Source: Mesodorylaimus sp. YZB2_4
Lineage: Eukaryota; Nematoda; Enoplea; Dorylaimida; Dorylaimidae
Assembly (NCBI GenBank): GCA_030248295.1
Contig: JASANH010000032.1
Location: forward strand, 79,808 to 143,807
Length of the DNA stretch: 64,000 nucleotides
Direction: 5' to 3'
A program made the translations under genes and the position numbers. Below are positions 31,361 to 43,216 of the stretch, one piece after another (position 1 is the stretch's first letter; every line of letters begins with the position of its first letter). The notes beneath the pieces were generated by a model. It had not been told where the DNA came from, made no database searches, and saw only the letters and a program-made list of their open reading frames with translations.

Positions 31361-33269
31361 TCGCTTTATCTGCGCACTGGTTCAGGGAGCCGGCCCACCC
31401 CTCCTATGTCAGGGCCAGTGCTAGACCGAGGTCGAGTTTCCAGTTTGGTTTGCAGTCATTGGTTTAGGACTGGTTTTAAATTCCTGGTCTGAACTGCTCT
31501 GAGAGCATTTCAGGTTCAGGTCCGTCAGAACTTCTTTGACGACCGGCACGTGCGGCTGCTCTAAAAATTTAGAGCCTACACGGCCCTTTGTGGCGGGTGA
31601 CAGTAAAAGCTCGACACGTAGTGCCCGTGGACTGCATGGGGTAGTCCCTGTGCCTTGAGCCATCCTCCCGTCAGTCCTCTCTGTCCTAGGGCGAGCCAAG
31701 GATTTCACAACTGCGACCCCCTTCAACGACCGAATCCGCTACGTGCCCATCCTGTGTTAAGATATTGCGATGACACACAGGGTCAGGTCACCTTTTTTTG
31801 AAGAATACTTAATTATACAAGCTATATGCGTTTGCTGAACCACCAAGGATCCACAGAATGGATAGAATGCCCCACGTGTGCCGCCAGGTCAGGGGTACAC
31901 CTGAGGTTGGGCATAGCGGATCAGACAACGGGTCGCATTAGGTTAACCATCCACAGTCCACCAATCAATCCAACAGCCGCCCAGCACCCCACCCTTTTGA
32001 AGCTCAGGTGAAGCTCCTCTTCTAGCTTTTTTCAAACATCGCCTCTTGCCTGGCGCATAGTTTCTGTAATGTGCAGGCACCAATGCCTCCAGTTTAAAAT
32101 GCCTCTACGTTCGAGAGGAAAAGGGGTGAATTAGAAACTTGGACTTATTTGCAAAGACTTGATCCCCAGTAGGAATCGCCACAGTGCTTGGAGCTCTGCT
32201 GGTTGTGTGGCTGGACAAGGGTAACGCCGGGAAAGGTTTTCTTTGGTTTTTGTTTTGTTTCTTTCCTTTTAGCTTGCTGCGGCTGATATTTGATTTGACC
32301 CGCTAGTCGATGATAGACAGCACTGCAAAGGGAGGACACAAAGTATGTTCTTTAAGCACTGACATTTCCTCGTTATAGGGTGCCTCCAATCAAGGAAATC
32401 CAGACTATTTTCAAAACACCATAGCTAGCATAAAAACAAAAATTGTGAAATAATTGATTCTGTGGTGTCGGAAGACGTCTAACGGTTGTATAGTGTAGGA
32501 GCGTAGAATTTTTTCAAGAATCTCAACGAATGAGTTACACCCAGGAACGACGAAAGGGCAGCAATTTTTAATTCCACGCTCTTCAGGACGTCCGTAGAAA
32601 AAACATCAAAGGGGCTCGCTAGGATTTTTATTTTCATGGTCATACTTTTTGAACTTTTTTCGAGGTGGTGCACTTTTCTCTGAGTAATTACATGCAAAGC
32701 CATCAAAGCAAAGCAGTTATATCAAATATTCATAAGCAAGTCACAATACTCGTACAATACAGCAAGAACACAAACAAAGGCGAACAGCAATAAAGTTTCT
32801 CAGAAACTGTGCTCTTTTAAATTCTAAATCTAAATTTCATGTGCGGATTAGCTTTTTAATGAACACACTTTGCAAAAAATTGGCTCAAATCACAAACGAG
32901 CAAACATTCATAAGTGTTGATTGTGTTTGTCATAAGGGCTTCTTAAAGCGCACCAATGTGGTCACCAAAACGAAAATAGAAGGCAGGTATGTACAGGGTC
33001 AATAGAACCGGGATTGTGCTGCCAATTGGATAACAGATTCATTTTGTTGTCATCATTTTAACAAATTCTAAAAAGAAGCAAATATCGTAAAAGAGTTGGC
33101 TGGTTTCAGAAATCCTAGTGGAGCTTGTCTTTTTTTTGTTCGCCGGGAGTATTAGGGCTTCTAAGAGTGCGATTGGGTCGCAATTTATACGAGTATTGAG
33201 TCAGACTTAATAGCTTTTCACTGGTCTTTACGCTCTGGTGATGTGTGCGTGTAAGATGCAAAATTTAAG
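31361..33269. other. Intergenic, nothing recognised
   Basis: No gene, RNA or repeat could be supported. A C-terminal exon for the calmodulin-like gene was looked for here and not found. Confidence 0.35.
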
Positions 33270-34725
33270 TAAGAATGCCTAGCTGAGCGGTAAAGGCGTA
33301 AGACACGCGTTCTCCCATTCATCAGCGTATTGACGGAGCTTATTGTCAGATCCCTCGCGGGAAAGACCTCGGCCATATCTCGATTCAGCCAGCGACCCGT
33401 TTGGGCCAGAATGCCCTTCTGGCCAGCGTCCATTTTCGGCCATTGTTCCGTTTTGGCCAGTCTCGATTCAGCCAAAGTCCCTTTACGGCCAGTCCCACTT
33501 TGGCCAGTGTCCCATACAGCCTGTCGCGAGTGGGCCAACGTCCCTTTACGGCTAGTCTGCAAGGCCTGCCCACCTTTAAGTCAAACTTGACAAAACCAAA
33601 ATTTGTAACATGTGCCTAGGAGTAAAGGAAAGCTCTACTCAAAATATTACAGGCGTCTGGCCAGCTGGCCCGCCGTGGTCAGCGCCTACAGTTCCAGAAA
33701 TTTGTTAAATTCTTCTGAATTTTTTGGTTTTTCGGGGGAAAACCCCAAACATGAAAGTTGGAAGGTTAAACTCAAAGCCTGAAACCTGGAAACCGAGTTT
33801 GGAAAGAACTTTGTGTGCTTTTCTCAACGCTCAGGCTCCACCACACAAAAATTCAAAAATTCTCTGGGCTTTCGGCGCTGACTACCGCTGATCAATTGGC
33901 CAGACGCCTCTGTTATTTTGCAGAGAGCTTTCTTTTACATCTGGGAACACCTTACAATTCTTGGTTTTTTCAAGTTCGACTTCACGGCTGGTGGTGTTCC
34001 CCTGTTAGTCAAAAACGGCAACCATAATGGAGAACTGAAAGCTCGGGTTACTGCACGAAACTGGCGAATTGTTTCTGTCAACAAGTTGTTAACAACTGCA
34101 AGTTGTCACTTATTGACTTTGTGACTTGAAGTGTGATTCTTAACTTACGGTTTCTTTCGCAACTACCTACTGCTGGCTGAAACGGGACAGGCCGAATCGG
34201 CATTCTGGCTGAACTGGGACTGGCTGGAAGGGTACTCTGGCTGAAATGAAACCTTGGCCGAACTGGGACTCTGGCTGAACTGAGAATTTTGCTGGCTGAA
34301 AAGGGTCACTGGCTGGAAAAGGAAGCTGGCACAACCCTCAGCGCTGGTGTGGCTTACTTACCCTCCATCCCTCAGAGGTCGGTCCTGATGGTTTTTTGCA
34401 CGGTCTGTAGGGGGAGGGGGGAGAGGGATTGAGCCGATGCCCGTCGCCATCGAAATCGCCCTTGGTGCAGCGTAACCCCAAATCCGCGGGGTTAACCTGG
34501 TGCCGACACAGGCAGCCCCGCCAGGTACCATGGTGATCACAAGCGGCCTGATTCATTGCCATTAGGATTCTGCTCTACTCAGTCGACCGACCTCTGAGAG
34601 ATGGAGGGTGAGTCCAACCAGCCCCGAGGAGGACGAGGTCTTCCCCCGCGAGGGATCTGAACCCGCGTCGATAACTGGTGAGCGAGAGTAATCATATTAT
34701 GCGTTACTGCTCGGCTAGACCCAGT
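33270..34725. mobile_element. Composite palindromic element: tRNA-like ends, minisatellite arms, foldback MITE core
   Basis: The left end is a tRNA-like head on the plus strand (A-box TAGCTGAGCGG at 33280; B-box region CAGATCCCTCGCGGG at 33346). It is followed by about ten degenerate 15-18-bp units of GGCCAGTGTCCCTTTAC type (33370-33555). The centre is MITE copy 2 (33560-34004). The right side repeats the minisatellite in inverted form (about 34145-34345, TGGCTGAAACGGGAC-like units) and ends with an inverted tRNA-like head (CCGCGAGGGATCTGAACCC near 34650; GCTCGGCTAGACCC near 34708). A further inverted pair of about 28 bp (34357-34385 and 34583-34611) lies inside the right side. Confidence 0.7.
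33560..34004. mobile_element. Foldback MITE, copy 2 (same family as 16568-16993)
   Basis: It shares with copy 1 the AGTCAAACTTG / CAAGTTCGACTT inner terminal repeat, an AAAGCTCT / AGAGCTTTC block, AGGCGTCTGGCC near the left arm and its complement GGCCAGACGCCT on the right. The internal sequence differs from copy 1. Confidence 0.75.
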
Positions 34726-34840
34726 AGTTCTTCAGAATGCAAATGGGTACCTACTAATTTTGAACAGAAACTGTACGACTGTGGATTGTAACATGCTGGG
34801 ATTGCTACCCGAGGTGCCCTCTTGCAGTGCGTTCTCATAC

Positions 34841-35490
34841 CATTATAATTCACCAGACCATCGCCATCAAGGTCCGCCTCTTTGATCATCTCCTGTACTT
34901 CTTCATCGGTCAGCTTCTCTCCCAGATTTGTCATCACATAGCGTAGTTCGGCTGCTGAGATGTAACTGAAACAATGCTCTTGGTCAACATCAAGTAACCT
35001 ATAGTGAGATCGCAAAAATTACATACCCGTCCTTATCTTTATCAAATACCTAAAAAAAGTTTCAATGTTCAGGAGGATCTTAAGACCGAGATTTTCAAGT
35101 TTTTAGAGGCTCTCACCTGAAAAGCTTCTCGAAGTTCTTGCTCTGAATCTGTGTCTTTCATTTTTCTTGACATCATTTGCAAAAATTCGTCAAATTCAAT
35201 TGTGCCATTGCCTAAAGGAAAGATCTATAGACAGACAATAATGGCCTCGAGGCACTCACCATCCTCGTCCACTTCATTGACCATGTCTCTGAGTTCTGCA
35301 TCGGTCGGTCGTTGTCCTAATGACCGCATAACCACGCCCAGTTCGGTTGAGGTAATTTTTCCTGAATCGGTCACTTATTTTTTATTTATTTTTACGGAAG
35401 GAAAAGCTTACCATCTCCGTCTTTGTCAAATAAATTGAAGGCTTCTTGAAATTCTGCGATCTGCTCATCAGATAATCCATACCTTTCTGC
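34841..35490 (-). CDS. Calmodulin-like EF-hand protein, last exon not found
   Basis: Exons in transcript order: 35490-35412, 35361-35260, 35211-35117, 35049-35027 (23 nt), 34965-34841. They join in frame and encode EF hands closely matching calmodulin: loop 1 D-K-D-G-D-G-K (split by an intron), loop 2 D-E-D-G-N-G-T, loop 3 D-K-D-K-D-G-Y, loop 4 D-L-D-G-D-G-L. They include the calmodulin blocks [14 protein letters not shown] and [13 protein letters not shown]. The visible start ([10 protein letters not shown]) shows that a first exon lies further upstream. After loop 4 the frame stops at a GTATGAG donor, and the short C-terminal exon (E-E-F-V-x-M-M in calmodulin) was not found. The composite element begins about 115 bp further on. 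Calmodulins are cytosolic Ca2+ sensors. Substitutions elsewhere suggest a paralogue rather than calmodulin itself. Confidence 0.85.
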
Positions 35491-35834
35491 CTGAAAACAC
35501 ACAGAATCTAAGGTTTGAGATACGAAAGCGGCTGTTAGAATTTCGAAAGATGAGTAGTTCTTGTATTCAACCTAAATTTCATGCAAAATTTTAGCTGGCA
35601 CAGGTTTCGAACAAGTACTCCTAGTTTGTGTTAGCCCACGATTTGTCCAATGTCGAGTGTGAAGATCAACAGTAGGTGTCCCACTTACGAGGCCCAGTGG
35701 CCCCAGTCCCAGTGGTTTCTGCAACCTGGAAGGTTCCCCAAAAACGCAGGTGTCACACGTAACGAGCTAACAAGTATGTGCAGATATGTGGGTGGGTATT
35801 GTACTCTCAAAGGCCACTGCCTTTCTTGCTGCAT
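35491..35834. other. Intron or 5' flank of the calmodulin-like gene
   Basis: A start exon must lie at or above this region if the gene is complete. None could be picked with confidence. Confidence 0.35.
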
Positions 35835-35965
35835 TTTGCCATGCAATGTCATTCTTTATCCATTGCGCATTCGAGGGCTAAGAAATATGTATTTGACAAT
35901 CCTTCTTTACTCTGGCGGTAATCGAACCTTCCCCTGTCAGACACCTGAACCGTTAGGCCACGACA
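35835..35965 (-). repeat. SINE-2 copy
   Basis: On the minus strand: GTGGCCTAACGGTTCAGGTG (A-box region), AAGGTTCGATTACC (B-box), CTTAGCCCTCGAATGCGC, and a tail containing ATGACATTGC. It is closely similar to 15912-16074. Confidence 0.8.
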
Positions 35966-38900
35966 AGCATTTTTAGTGCTGCATGTCTTTTGGATTGTGC
36001 ACACTAAACGGCAGGTTCTGTCAGCGTAAGTCACAATGATCTCATCCCTTTCTCGGCGATCTGCGCCATAATGATTCCCACCGTTAAACCTCTTCAGCAG
36101 TCCGATTTAGTCAGAGAACTGATTTTTGAAGCAAAATTCCTAGAATTACTGAACTCAGTGGGTGCCTATCCTGATTTTGCCTTACTAGGTCCTTTAGTGA
36201 AATAATCTTGTCCGTTAGCACAATGATTCCTGCCGATGAAGGCGGCAACAGCCTACTATCCATTTAGGATGACCGTAACTGAATCCGAGCAAATAAATGG
36301 TGACGTCAGTGACAAATGTTGTGCCGCCTAGAAATTGCTGTATGCAGTGCAAACACGACTTCAATAGCGAAGCTTCGATAAACAGAGCGCTTAGGCAAAC
36401 GTAGCTATTCTTCGCGGGAGGAGGATTATCTGAAATGTTTGCGCAAGCGGGAGGGCAACAGTGACGTCACCAGAGGGTGGTACTGTAGGTACAGTAGCCG
36501 ATTCGAGAGGCAGGAGAACGGCAGCCATCAGTTTGCAACGGACATTTCAAGGCACCTAGTAAAGTACGAGTAGAAAGCAGTGATGATGACAGCAAAAATA
36601 CCGGGTTCACGAAACAGTCTCCACTTCTGGTCTGTAAGCATCGGCTTATAACTTTTAAACAGGAAAGGAGATGAACCCCGCTAATGAAAACAAGAATTTC
36701 TGAAGACACAGCATGTTTCTTTTCAAACGAAGGCGCCAACCCGATATAAAAGGTCCGAAAATGGGCGGAAGACGCAGAGGTGCAAGAAACACTGAAATTC
36801 GGGGTTGGCCTAGCGCTTTTTTCTCAGCTTCCTACACTGCCCTAAAAGACTTGAAAAAATTTTATATTTCTAGCGCTGTCCCACTCCACACATTTTCTGA
36901 TCACACTTCTCAGACCCAAACTGCCAAAAAAGTATTATCGAAATTTAATACAGTGCATACCTCTCTTTTCTTAGATCGTATACGTACAAGGTAAAAATAA
37001 TATGGGCCTAGAGTTGGAGTTTGAGTGGCCATTCCTGCCTGGTATAATGAATCCTGGAACCAGGTTGCGTCAAATCCTTGCTGCTAGTCGTCGTCGACGA
37101 AACATCAAAAACAGCGATTTCGATGCACTCGATCAAAACGAAGAAACAACAAAAGTACCAAACCAAATCATTACGTCAAGAATTTTCCAAAACATTGGGA
37201 GCCTAATACTGATCGGAAACTTTCCCCTAACAAAAGGCAGGTGCTGGTCTGATCAGATTCCTACCTCCGAACATGAGTGCCAGCAGTCAAAAAAAGCGCG
37301 ACAAATTTTCATTGCAAGGGTCATCAGCCAACATTTTCGGCGTCTAGTGAATTTACCGAAAAGATCTAAAACTACTCCAGCAGGGACAAAGGTAGGAGAA
37401 AATTTCCCATGCACCTACATTAAAAAATGCAGAAAATACAGCCGGAGGCACAAATTTTTTCTTGAATTCATTTAGTTGAATGTATATTGCGCCTACTCCG
37501 AGACTACCTGACAATAAATCGATTTAGTTCAAAATCCACGCGAAGGCGATCGATTTAGTCCTTAAAATCGAGCTAAGCCTATGCAAGCATCAAAGCAAGC
37601 CAGTCGATGCTCAAATAAGCCTCGGCTTTCGCTGACAACCCAACCCAGCCGTTTCTCGATGTAATGAAAACGGAGCTAATCGGGTGCGCAGGGAGAGGAA
37701 GTGAAATTTTCATTCATTTAACGACCACCGAGCCCGCATTAAAAACCCCAAAACGACATTGTAGTGGGAGAAAATGAGGACACCAGTTTCGACTGGCTGT
37801 GGACGTTATGAAATTTTCACAGGTTTAGGTCTGAATAATTGAAAAATCCGCATCCTTTCGACTTACTAGTTAGCTAGAATATTTTTGTGTGAAAACAGTT
37901 TAGTTAGTCAGCAATTTGGGATTCGTTGCCGAGCGTCTTGCAGACGAGATAATGCCAACTTTCTACCCTTTAATCTCCTCACCAATGCTTGGGACGCAAG
38001 CGCATAGCCAGTCAGCAGCTGTCATTTACGAAAAAGCTCGCGGTAGTCTTGATAAAAGACAAAAATACGAGGGCTTCAAATGAAAAACCACGGTTATTCC
38101 AAACTAGGGCTCATGAAAAGGGTGTAGAAAAAAACACGGAGGAAATGGAAGTATCGATTCTAGCATGGAATCAGGCTTGGTATCACAGGCAGACACGCAC
38201 GCACGGAAGGTATGGTTGCTTGAAGGAAGAACATAAGAGATGATTGTACGCCCCCAGCTCGAGGACATCTCTGCCCGAGGCTTGTGTCCCCGTCAGCTAT
38301 GTTTGTGATTCTCTACTTTTTGTACACAACGAGCAGCCATGCAGGCCACGCCTCTCATCGTTAGCCAGTCCCCACTGGCATTTTATGCTTTCATATCGGA
38401 TTATAATGAACAGATCGATAAGGTGGATTGCTCGTGTTCTTCTTGCTAATGCAAATAATAAATTTGAGACGGAGGCGTCTTATTATTCGCCCAAGATGCA
38501 TTGTGATTCGCGTTGGAGGTTGAAAAATGAGAATGCTTTAGAGAACACAAAAATGAAATAAGATCTGTGCAGATGAAAATTTGAAAGTGCTGAAAAGCTA
38601 ACTATGAGATGACGGAAAGAGTAAATGCTGTTTCTAAATAATAAAATAAGAGAAATAATAGCGGAGTGGGTCGTATGACAAATATATTACAGTACGCCAC
38701 AACTTGGGGCTTTGGTCACCGTGAAATAGTTCTCTCGATCCATTTTTATTTTTATACTGTATTTTCAAGGTATACTACATTCTGTTTTATGTTTGTGCAC
38801 CTATGGCAGTGCAATGTGTTTTTAAAATATATTTTTAAGCTTTGCTTCAGTAAAGTCATATAAATGAGGCAAAATTTAAAGATTTTATTCGATCCTTTTT

Positions 38901-41751
38901 GAAATATGCGCTCTTGTACAGAGAGTTTGCACTTCATACCGAAAACTGCAAGAAGCCTTTGCTATTTGCATGTTTTGTAAAGAAAACAATGTTCGGCAGT
39001 GAGCAGGAGCACCAAGCCCAGACCTTTTGGAAAGCCAAATTGTGACACTAGACCCCACGCTGTGCGGTAGTTTTTTAACGTGTTGGTAAGGATCATCAGA
39101 CCTAGAGTGTACTGAACAAAGTGCTTACCATCTTTGGAAGATTGAGAATTACGATTTTCTCCAGGCAAATAAGGCGTCAAATTTAAATACGTGGGAGTTG
39201 ATTTATGTTCAATTTTGTATTCGTTCAAGACAAGTTTAGTACGTTCCAAGAAATCCACTTTCCATCAATCTGTGCTTCCTAGTGATGCATATAATTTATT
39301 CTTTCTTCAACAACCAATAATTTTTCTTTCGACCAAGCTTTTACAACGGCTGGTGGAAAAAGCAAATGCACTAATTCAGTAACGAAAGTGCTGCGTTTTT
39401 CAGGATTTATTGAATAATAGCACTCCTTTCGGTCGAAATTGAAACGCGAATCGAAATGAGTGAGATTAGTTTCAGTCGGGCACGCCAATCGTAGGCTGGG
39501 CTAAAAAGTGTAATAAAAGAAATATCTGCCAATGTTTGCGCTCATCCTTCCTTCTCCCATCGTCGCACTCTGCCGACGCCCATAGATCGCATGATTACTA
39601 ATTAACGCGGCTGGTGTCGTTGCCCGGATCACTCGGTTTGTATCGACTAATGCCGCAGCGCAACGACCCGAAGGACGGGATTGGAGAAGCGGCACAGATA
39701 TTGTGTAGCTAGTTATATAAGCAGGTGGCGAGGGAACACGGAAAGGAGGAAACATTCCATGCCCTCCGCTCATGAGCAGTAAACTAGAAAACCAAACAGA
39801 AACACGGGTTGTACGCCCTACTGAACGGTCGGTGGCCTCCAGCAAACTTGCGAGTCCACTCAGTGAAATAACGTTATTGTGGCAAGACCAAAACCGAGGC
39901 CTCAAGCTGAACCATGTGACTCCATATTTGTTTTTAAGAGCGAGTCTTCAGGTGTCCCAAAATAGCCCAAGACGTGAAAACCAGCTGGCACATTTCGGAC
40001 CATAGAGCTTTCCAAAACGCCAGCAACAGCGTCAGAAAATGCGAAACTTCTTCAGCATATGCTATCTGACGCATATAGGAAGCAATAAGAAGCAAACGAG
40101 TATGTTGTTTTGTTGAGCCTCGCTCACTCAGTCCCCTTCCACCAAACCGGAGTCAGTGCGCCTACCAACTACGCTGGCTGTAGTTTGCTTGCCGTGCCCG
40201 TTTGTCATTTTGGAGCAAGTCAGAAGAGGACGAGGAGAAGCAATTGTTCCTGCGCGACCTCCTTCTCCCTCTGCAGGCGCACACTAATTATGAATGGCAC
40301 CCACGATACTCATTCGATTTGGTGGATTTTCATTCTTTGTCCAGACAGAAGGCGAGATTCGTGCTAGCGGGTCCGCCTTTTGAGGCCTATATTTCCACTC
40401 CCAATAGTCCCATAACAGACTTATCGTCTAGCTGCAGACCAGACCAGGCCCGGCCGCAGAGCGGGAAGGTTGATTGTCGAAAGCAGGTCTTTCTGTGCTT
40501 GTATAGAAACATCAACCATTTGGACCACTTGAATGCAGCGATCAGCTTCCTTACAACTACTCATCAGAGAACCTGTTATGGCAGCGGTTACGTTACACGT
40601 TTTGCTTGCCCATGCAGAACCAGACAGCCACAGCAGTACACTTGGACTAGCCACCTGATCTCTTATCCCATGGTTGAAAGCCAGATTCTGTCACAAACGG
40701 ATATTGTCTCTTGCCAGCGCCCTGGCCCTTATAGGACGGATGCGCATATGCATATCCGTGATTTCTGCAGCGTGTAATAAAAACGGTGTAATCGGAGTGC
40801 TCTATGCAAAAGGCCGAGTACGGTCGGGCACCGTAATCTCTCCAACTGCCATTAACCGACTGATAGTCGCTACCGTCCACCGTCCACAACCAAATCGCTC
40901 GTCCGAACCTACCATTGGAGCAATAAACACGGGTTGACTCAACTGGAAGTCAGAACAATAGCTTGGGTACACAATATGCCACCTGTTATGGAAAACACGT
41001 ACTTGTTTCGGGACCAGAGCCGTGCGGTTGACCTGTAAGAAAATCGCACAAAGTCATAAGTCCTACAGCATCCCACCAAAATGCGAAGGCACTGAATCAG
41101 ATTCCCATTAGATACACAGTCGACACATCGCCCTATCAGCTTGCTCAAGGCGTTTACTAGCGTCTTCACTTTCAGGCTCGACATTCGATGCGAGTGGCAC
41201 GCTGCATGATCAGCCAAGAGAAGATGGTCTCGTTGGTCGACGATGAAGGACTCGGTGAGGTGAGTTTGGTCTCTTCCCCTCCCTTGTCGCCCCAAACTAA
41301 TCGAGCATGCTTTTCAGGTATCAAAGCTCAAGTCCTTACTCGTTGGTTGACTACGTCTCATGGGTTTGAAACAAGACCATGGCTGGCTAAGAGCGCAGGA
41401 TTGGAAAATACATTGCACAAGTGGGTAAAGTAACAAGTGGCTTACATTTATGGGCTTCGAGGACTAAAAAATGAAAGGTGATAAATATGGACAGTAGAAA
41501 TGGCAGCATGTTATTAGTTGCTGCTCGCTCCCACTGACCCGTTCCAAGTGCGCGTAGGGAGTGATGGACCAGAAGACAAGTACCCATGCATACATCTCGC
41601 AGTTGGAAAAGAGATTACATAAGCGTATTCAAACAGTGTAGCACGTTGACAAATATGATAATAAAGGATCTGATCTTCGGAAGAAGTCGGTTGAGACTAT
41701 AATAAAGTACATATAGTGATCTGGTTGCCTTTGACACGGAGCAGTCTGTGG
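35966..41751. other. Long gene-poor stretch
   Basis: No gene could be supported. The least unlikely coding traces are minus-strand open stretches at 39279-39488 and 38962-39258 (different frames, no clean splice between them, possibly one decayed exon) and a plus-strand stretch at about 40215-40430. None shows a known motif. Confidence 0.35.
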
Positions 41752-41783
41752 TTGCCTTGACTGGCCGCCGCCAGTCAAGGCAA
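41752..41783. repeat. Short perfect hairpin, 14-bp arms
   Basis: Arms TTGCCTTGACTGGC (41752-41765) and GCCAGTCAAGGCAA (41770-41783), with a 4-base loop. The arm sequence recurs once at about 49711 next to a diverged repeat. Confidence 0.85.
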
Positions 41784-41984
41784 ATTTCTGTGCCTTCTTT
41801 TGATAAAAACTTGATGACAGACTGATGCGCAAAATCGTCAAATTTGTAATTTCTCTGACCCACCTCCACATAGATGACCATATTTCAAGAACGCGCGAAT
41901 GGATCAGCGCGATTCTTTGGAGGGGCTCTAGTGGGCTCTAGTTCACTGCTGCAGGTAGTCAGGCTACGAACTTTTTGAGCCCTC

Positions 41985-42150
41985 TCCGTACCTTATCAGT
42001 TGCCTTCATTGGCAGCTCGATGGGCTCCTCCAGGCGAGGCAGAAACCCGTCGGGTCCATGTCTCTGACTCCTTCTGTACGGGCACGAGTGGGAAGCCTGC
42101 CTGGACGGCTTTTGAGACCATCCGTTCCACGTGGCATCTTCCCAAATTTA
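41985..42150 (+). repeat. Dispersed repeat, copy 1
   Basis: It shares GCTCCTCCAGGCGAGGC, GAAACCCGT, ATGTCTC and a CATCCG(C/T)TCC block in the same order with 49735-49895. The family is unidentified. Confidence 0.65.
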
Positions 42151-42497
42151 TTTATTTGATTCATTGGAATGGGCATTGCTGTTGCTTATTGGTCAGGGAC
42201 ACTAAGCCTGTCGACATGATCAGGCCATCAGGCTGGATGCCCGAATCTAGGGTGCAGCGTCGAGTGGCTGATTTCCTACACTGGCTAAGGCGTCGATCAA
42301 CTCGCAGGCCAATATTGCCGCAGGTGGGGTCCTAGAGGTAACAAAAATGGTGATACATATCCAAGTAGATCAGCGCAGGATTTTGCATAATTCGTCGTGA
42401 AGCAAGGGCTATGTAACTGAAGTCAGCAGCGCAAACCAACTTCTTATAGCCCTTAAGTATGTTGCTTAGGGGTAGCCAATTTTCACAAAACAAGTCC

Positions 42498-42503
42498 TTT
42501 ATT
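42498..42503 (-). terminator. Poly(A) signal for the secreted-protein gene
   Basis: AATAAA on the minus strand, about 195 bases past the stop codon at 42695. Confidence 0.5.
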
Positions 42504-42694
42504 ACAAAAAAAAGAGGTAAATATCATAAACTAGAATAAAAATCTTTGGACAGAAAAAATATCATTTTAAATTGGATCTGTATTTAAGAGAGCTTGTGTA
42601 GAAGAAACATAACTTCGACGTCTACGTATAATTTCCTCCCAGTTCTGTCGACCCGCCAGCTTTTCTTTGCAGCATCGCCGCTGCATCCTCCGAG

Positions 42695-43216
42695 TTACTC
42701 GCAATCCGGGCTGAACGGGTCCATGAATTCGGGGCCTTTACAAACCGTGTGTCCACCAAGGACTCGCGTGCACGTCCCCGCGTGTTGTATCGTCTTAAAA
42801 AGACAGGTATGGCGTAAAGCATATATGTGTTTATAATAGTGCAAAAGAGCGATATTACCTCATGTATTTCGATAACACATGATTTCAGGTTCTGGTTAGC
42901 CTGTGCTCCGCTGCCGCCGGCTCTTTTGAAGGGGCTGGTACGGATGATGCCACCGGTTCGTCCCTAAGACAGGTGCAAAAGGAGTTAGGCCTTATTTGTC
43001 CGCGTATGAACGATAGCTATTCTCACATCGATCTCGCCGGCAGTTGGAGTCCCGTTGGCTGCCATGACGCCGATGAGAGTGATGATGAAAGCGATGGCCA
43101 CAAAGATCTCGGCGTTACTGAAAGAGAAGCGGATTTGATATGGTGCTAACTCAAGTGCGCGTATCAGAAACTTACTGACTCCTTTTAAAATAGCGATTGC
43201 AACTGGTGTAGGCCAT
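42695..43216 (-). CDS. Small secreted or membrane-anchored four-cysteine protein, intact paralogue
   Basis: Exons in transcript order: 43216-43176, 43117-43027, 42963-42859, 42793-42695. All have GT-AG boundaries and join to 111 codons plus TAA. The N-terminus is basic (N-R-Y-F-K-R) and is followed by a strongly hydrophobic segment at about residues 17-33 ending in A-A-N-G, as in a signal peptide or signal anchor. The remainder is polar. All four cysteines of the mature part lie in the last ~45 residues, in contexts S-C-V, T-C-T, V-C-K and D-C-E, enough for two disulphides. No known family was recognised. A rearranged inverted copy lies at 47092-47583. The high identity of the two copies across exons shows recent duplication. 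Confidence 0.72.

Noticed and set aside
33280-33360. Functional tRNA genes at the A/B-box matches (also at 15912-16074, 20352-20420, 34653-34722)
   Set aside because: The sequences have boxes but do not form a proper acceptor stem or anticodon loop. They recur with conserved non-tRNA bodies, as SINE heads do.
37002-37475. Plus-strand 157-codon ORF
   Set aside because: Basic, low-information composition. No motif, no poly(A) signal and no splice support.
38962-39488. Two adjacent minus-strand ORFs with fairly protein-like composition
   Set aside because: They are in different frames and the second has a stop in the phase a splice would need. No family was recognised, so this is at best a decayed fragment.
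40202-40777. Plus-strand 191-codon ORF
   Set aside because: It begins in a charged segment that might be an exon, but two-thirds is Ser/Thr/Arg-rich noise and overlapping frames are equally open.
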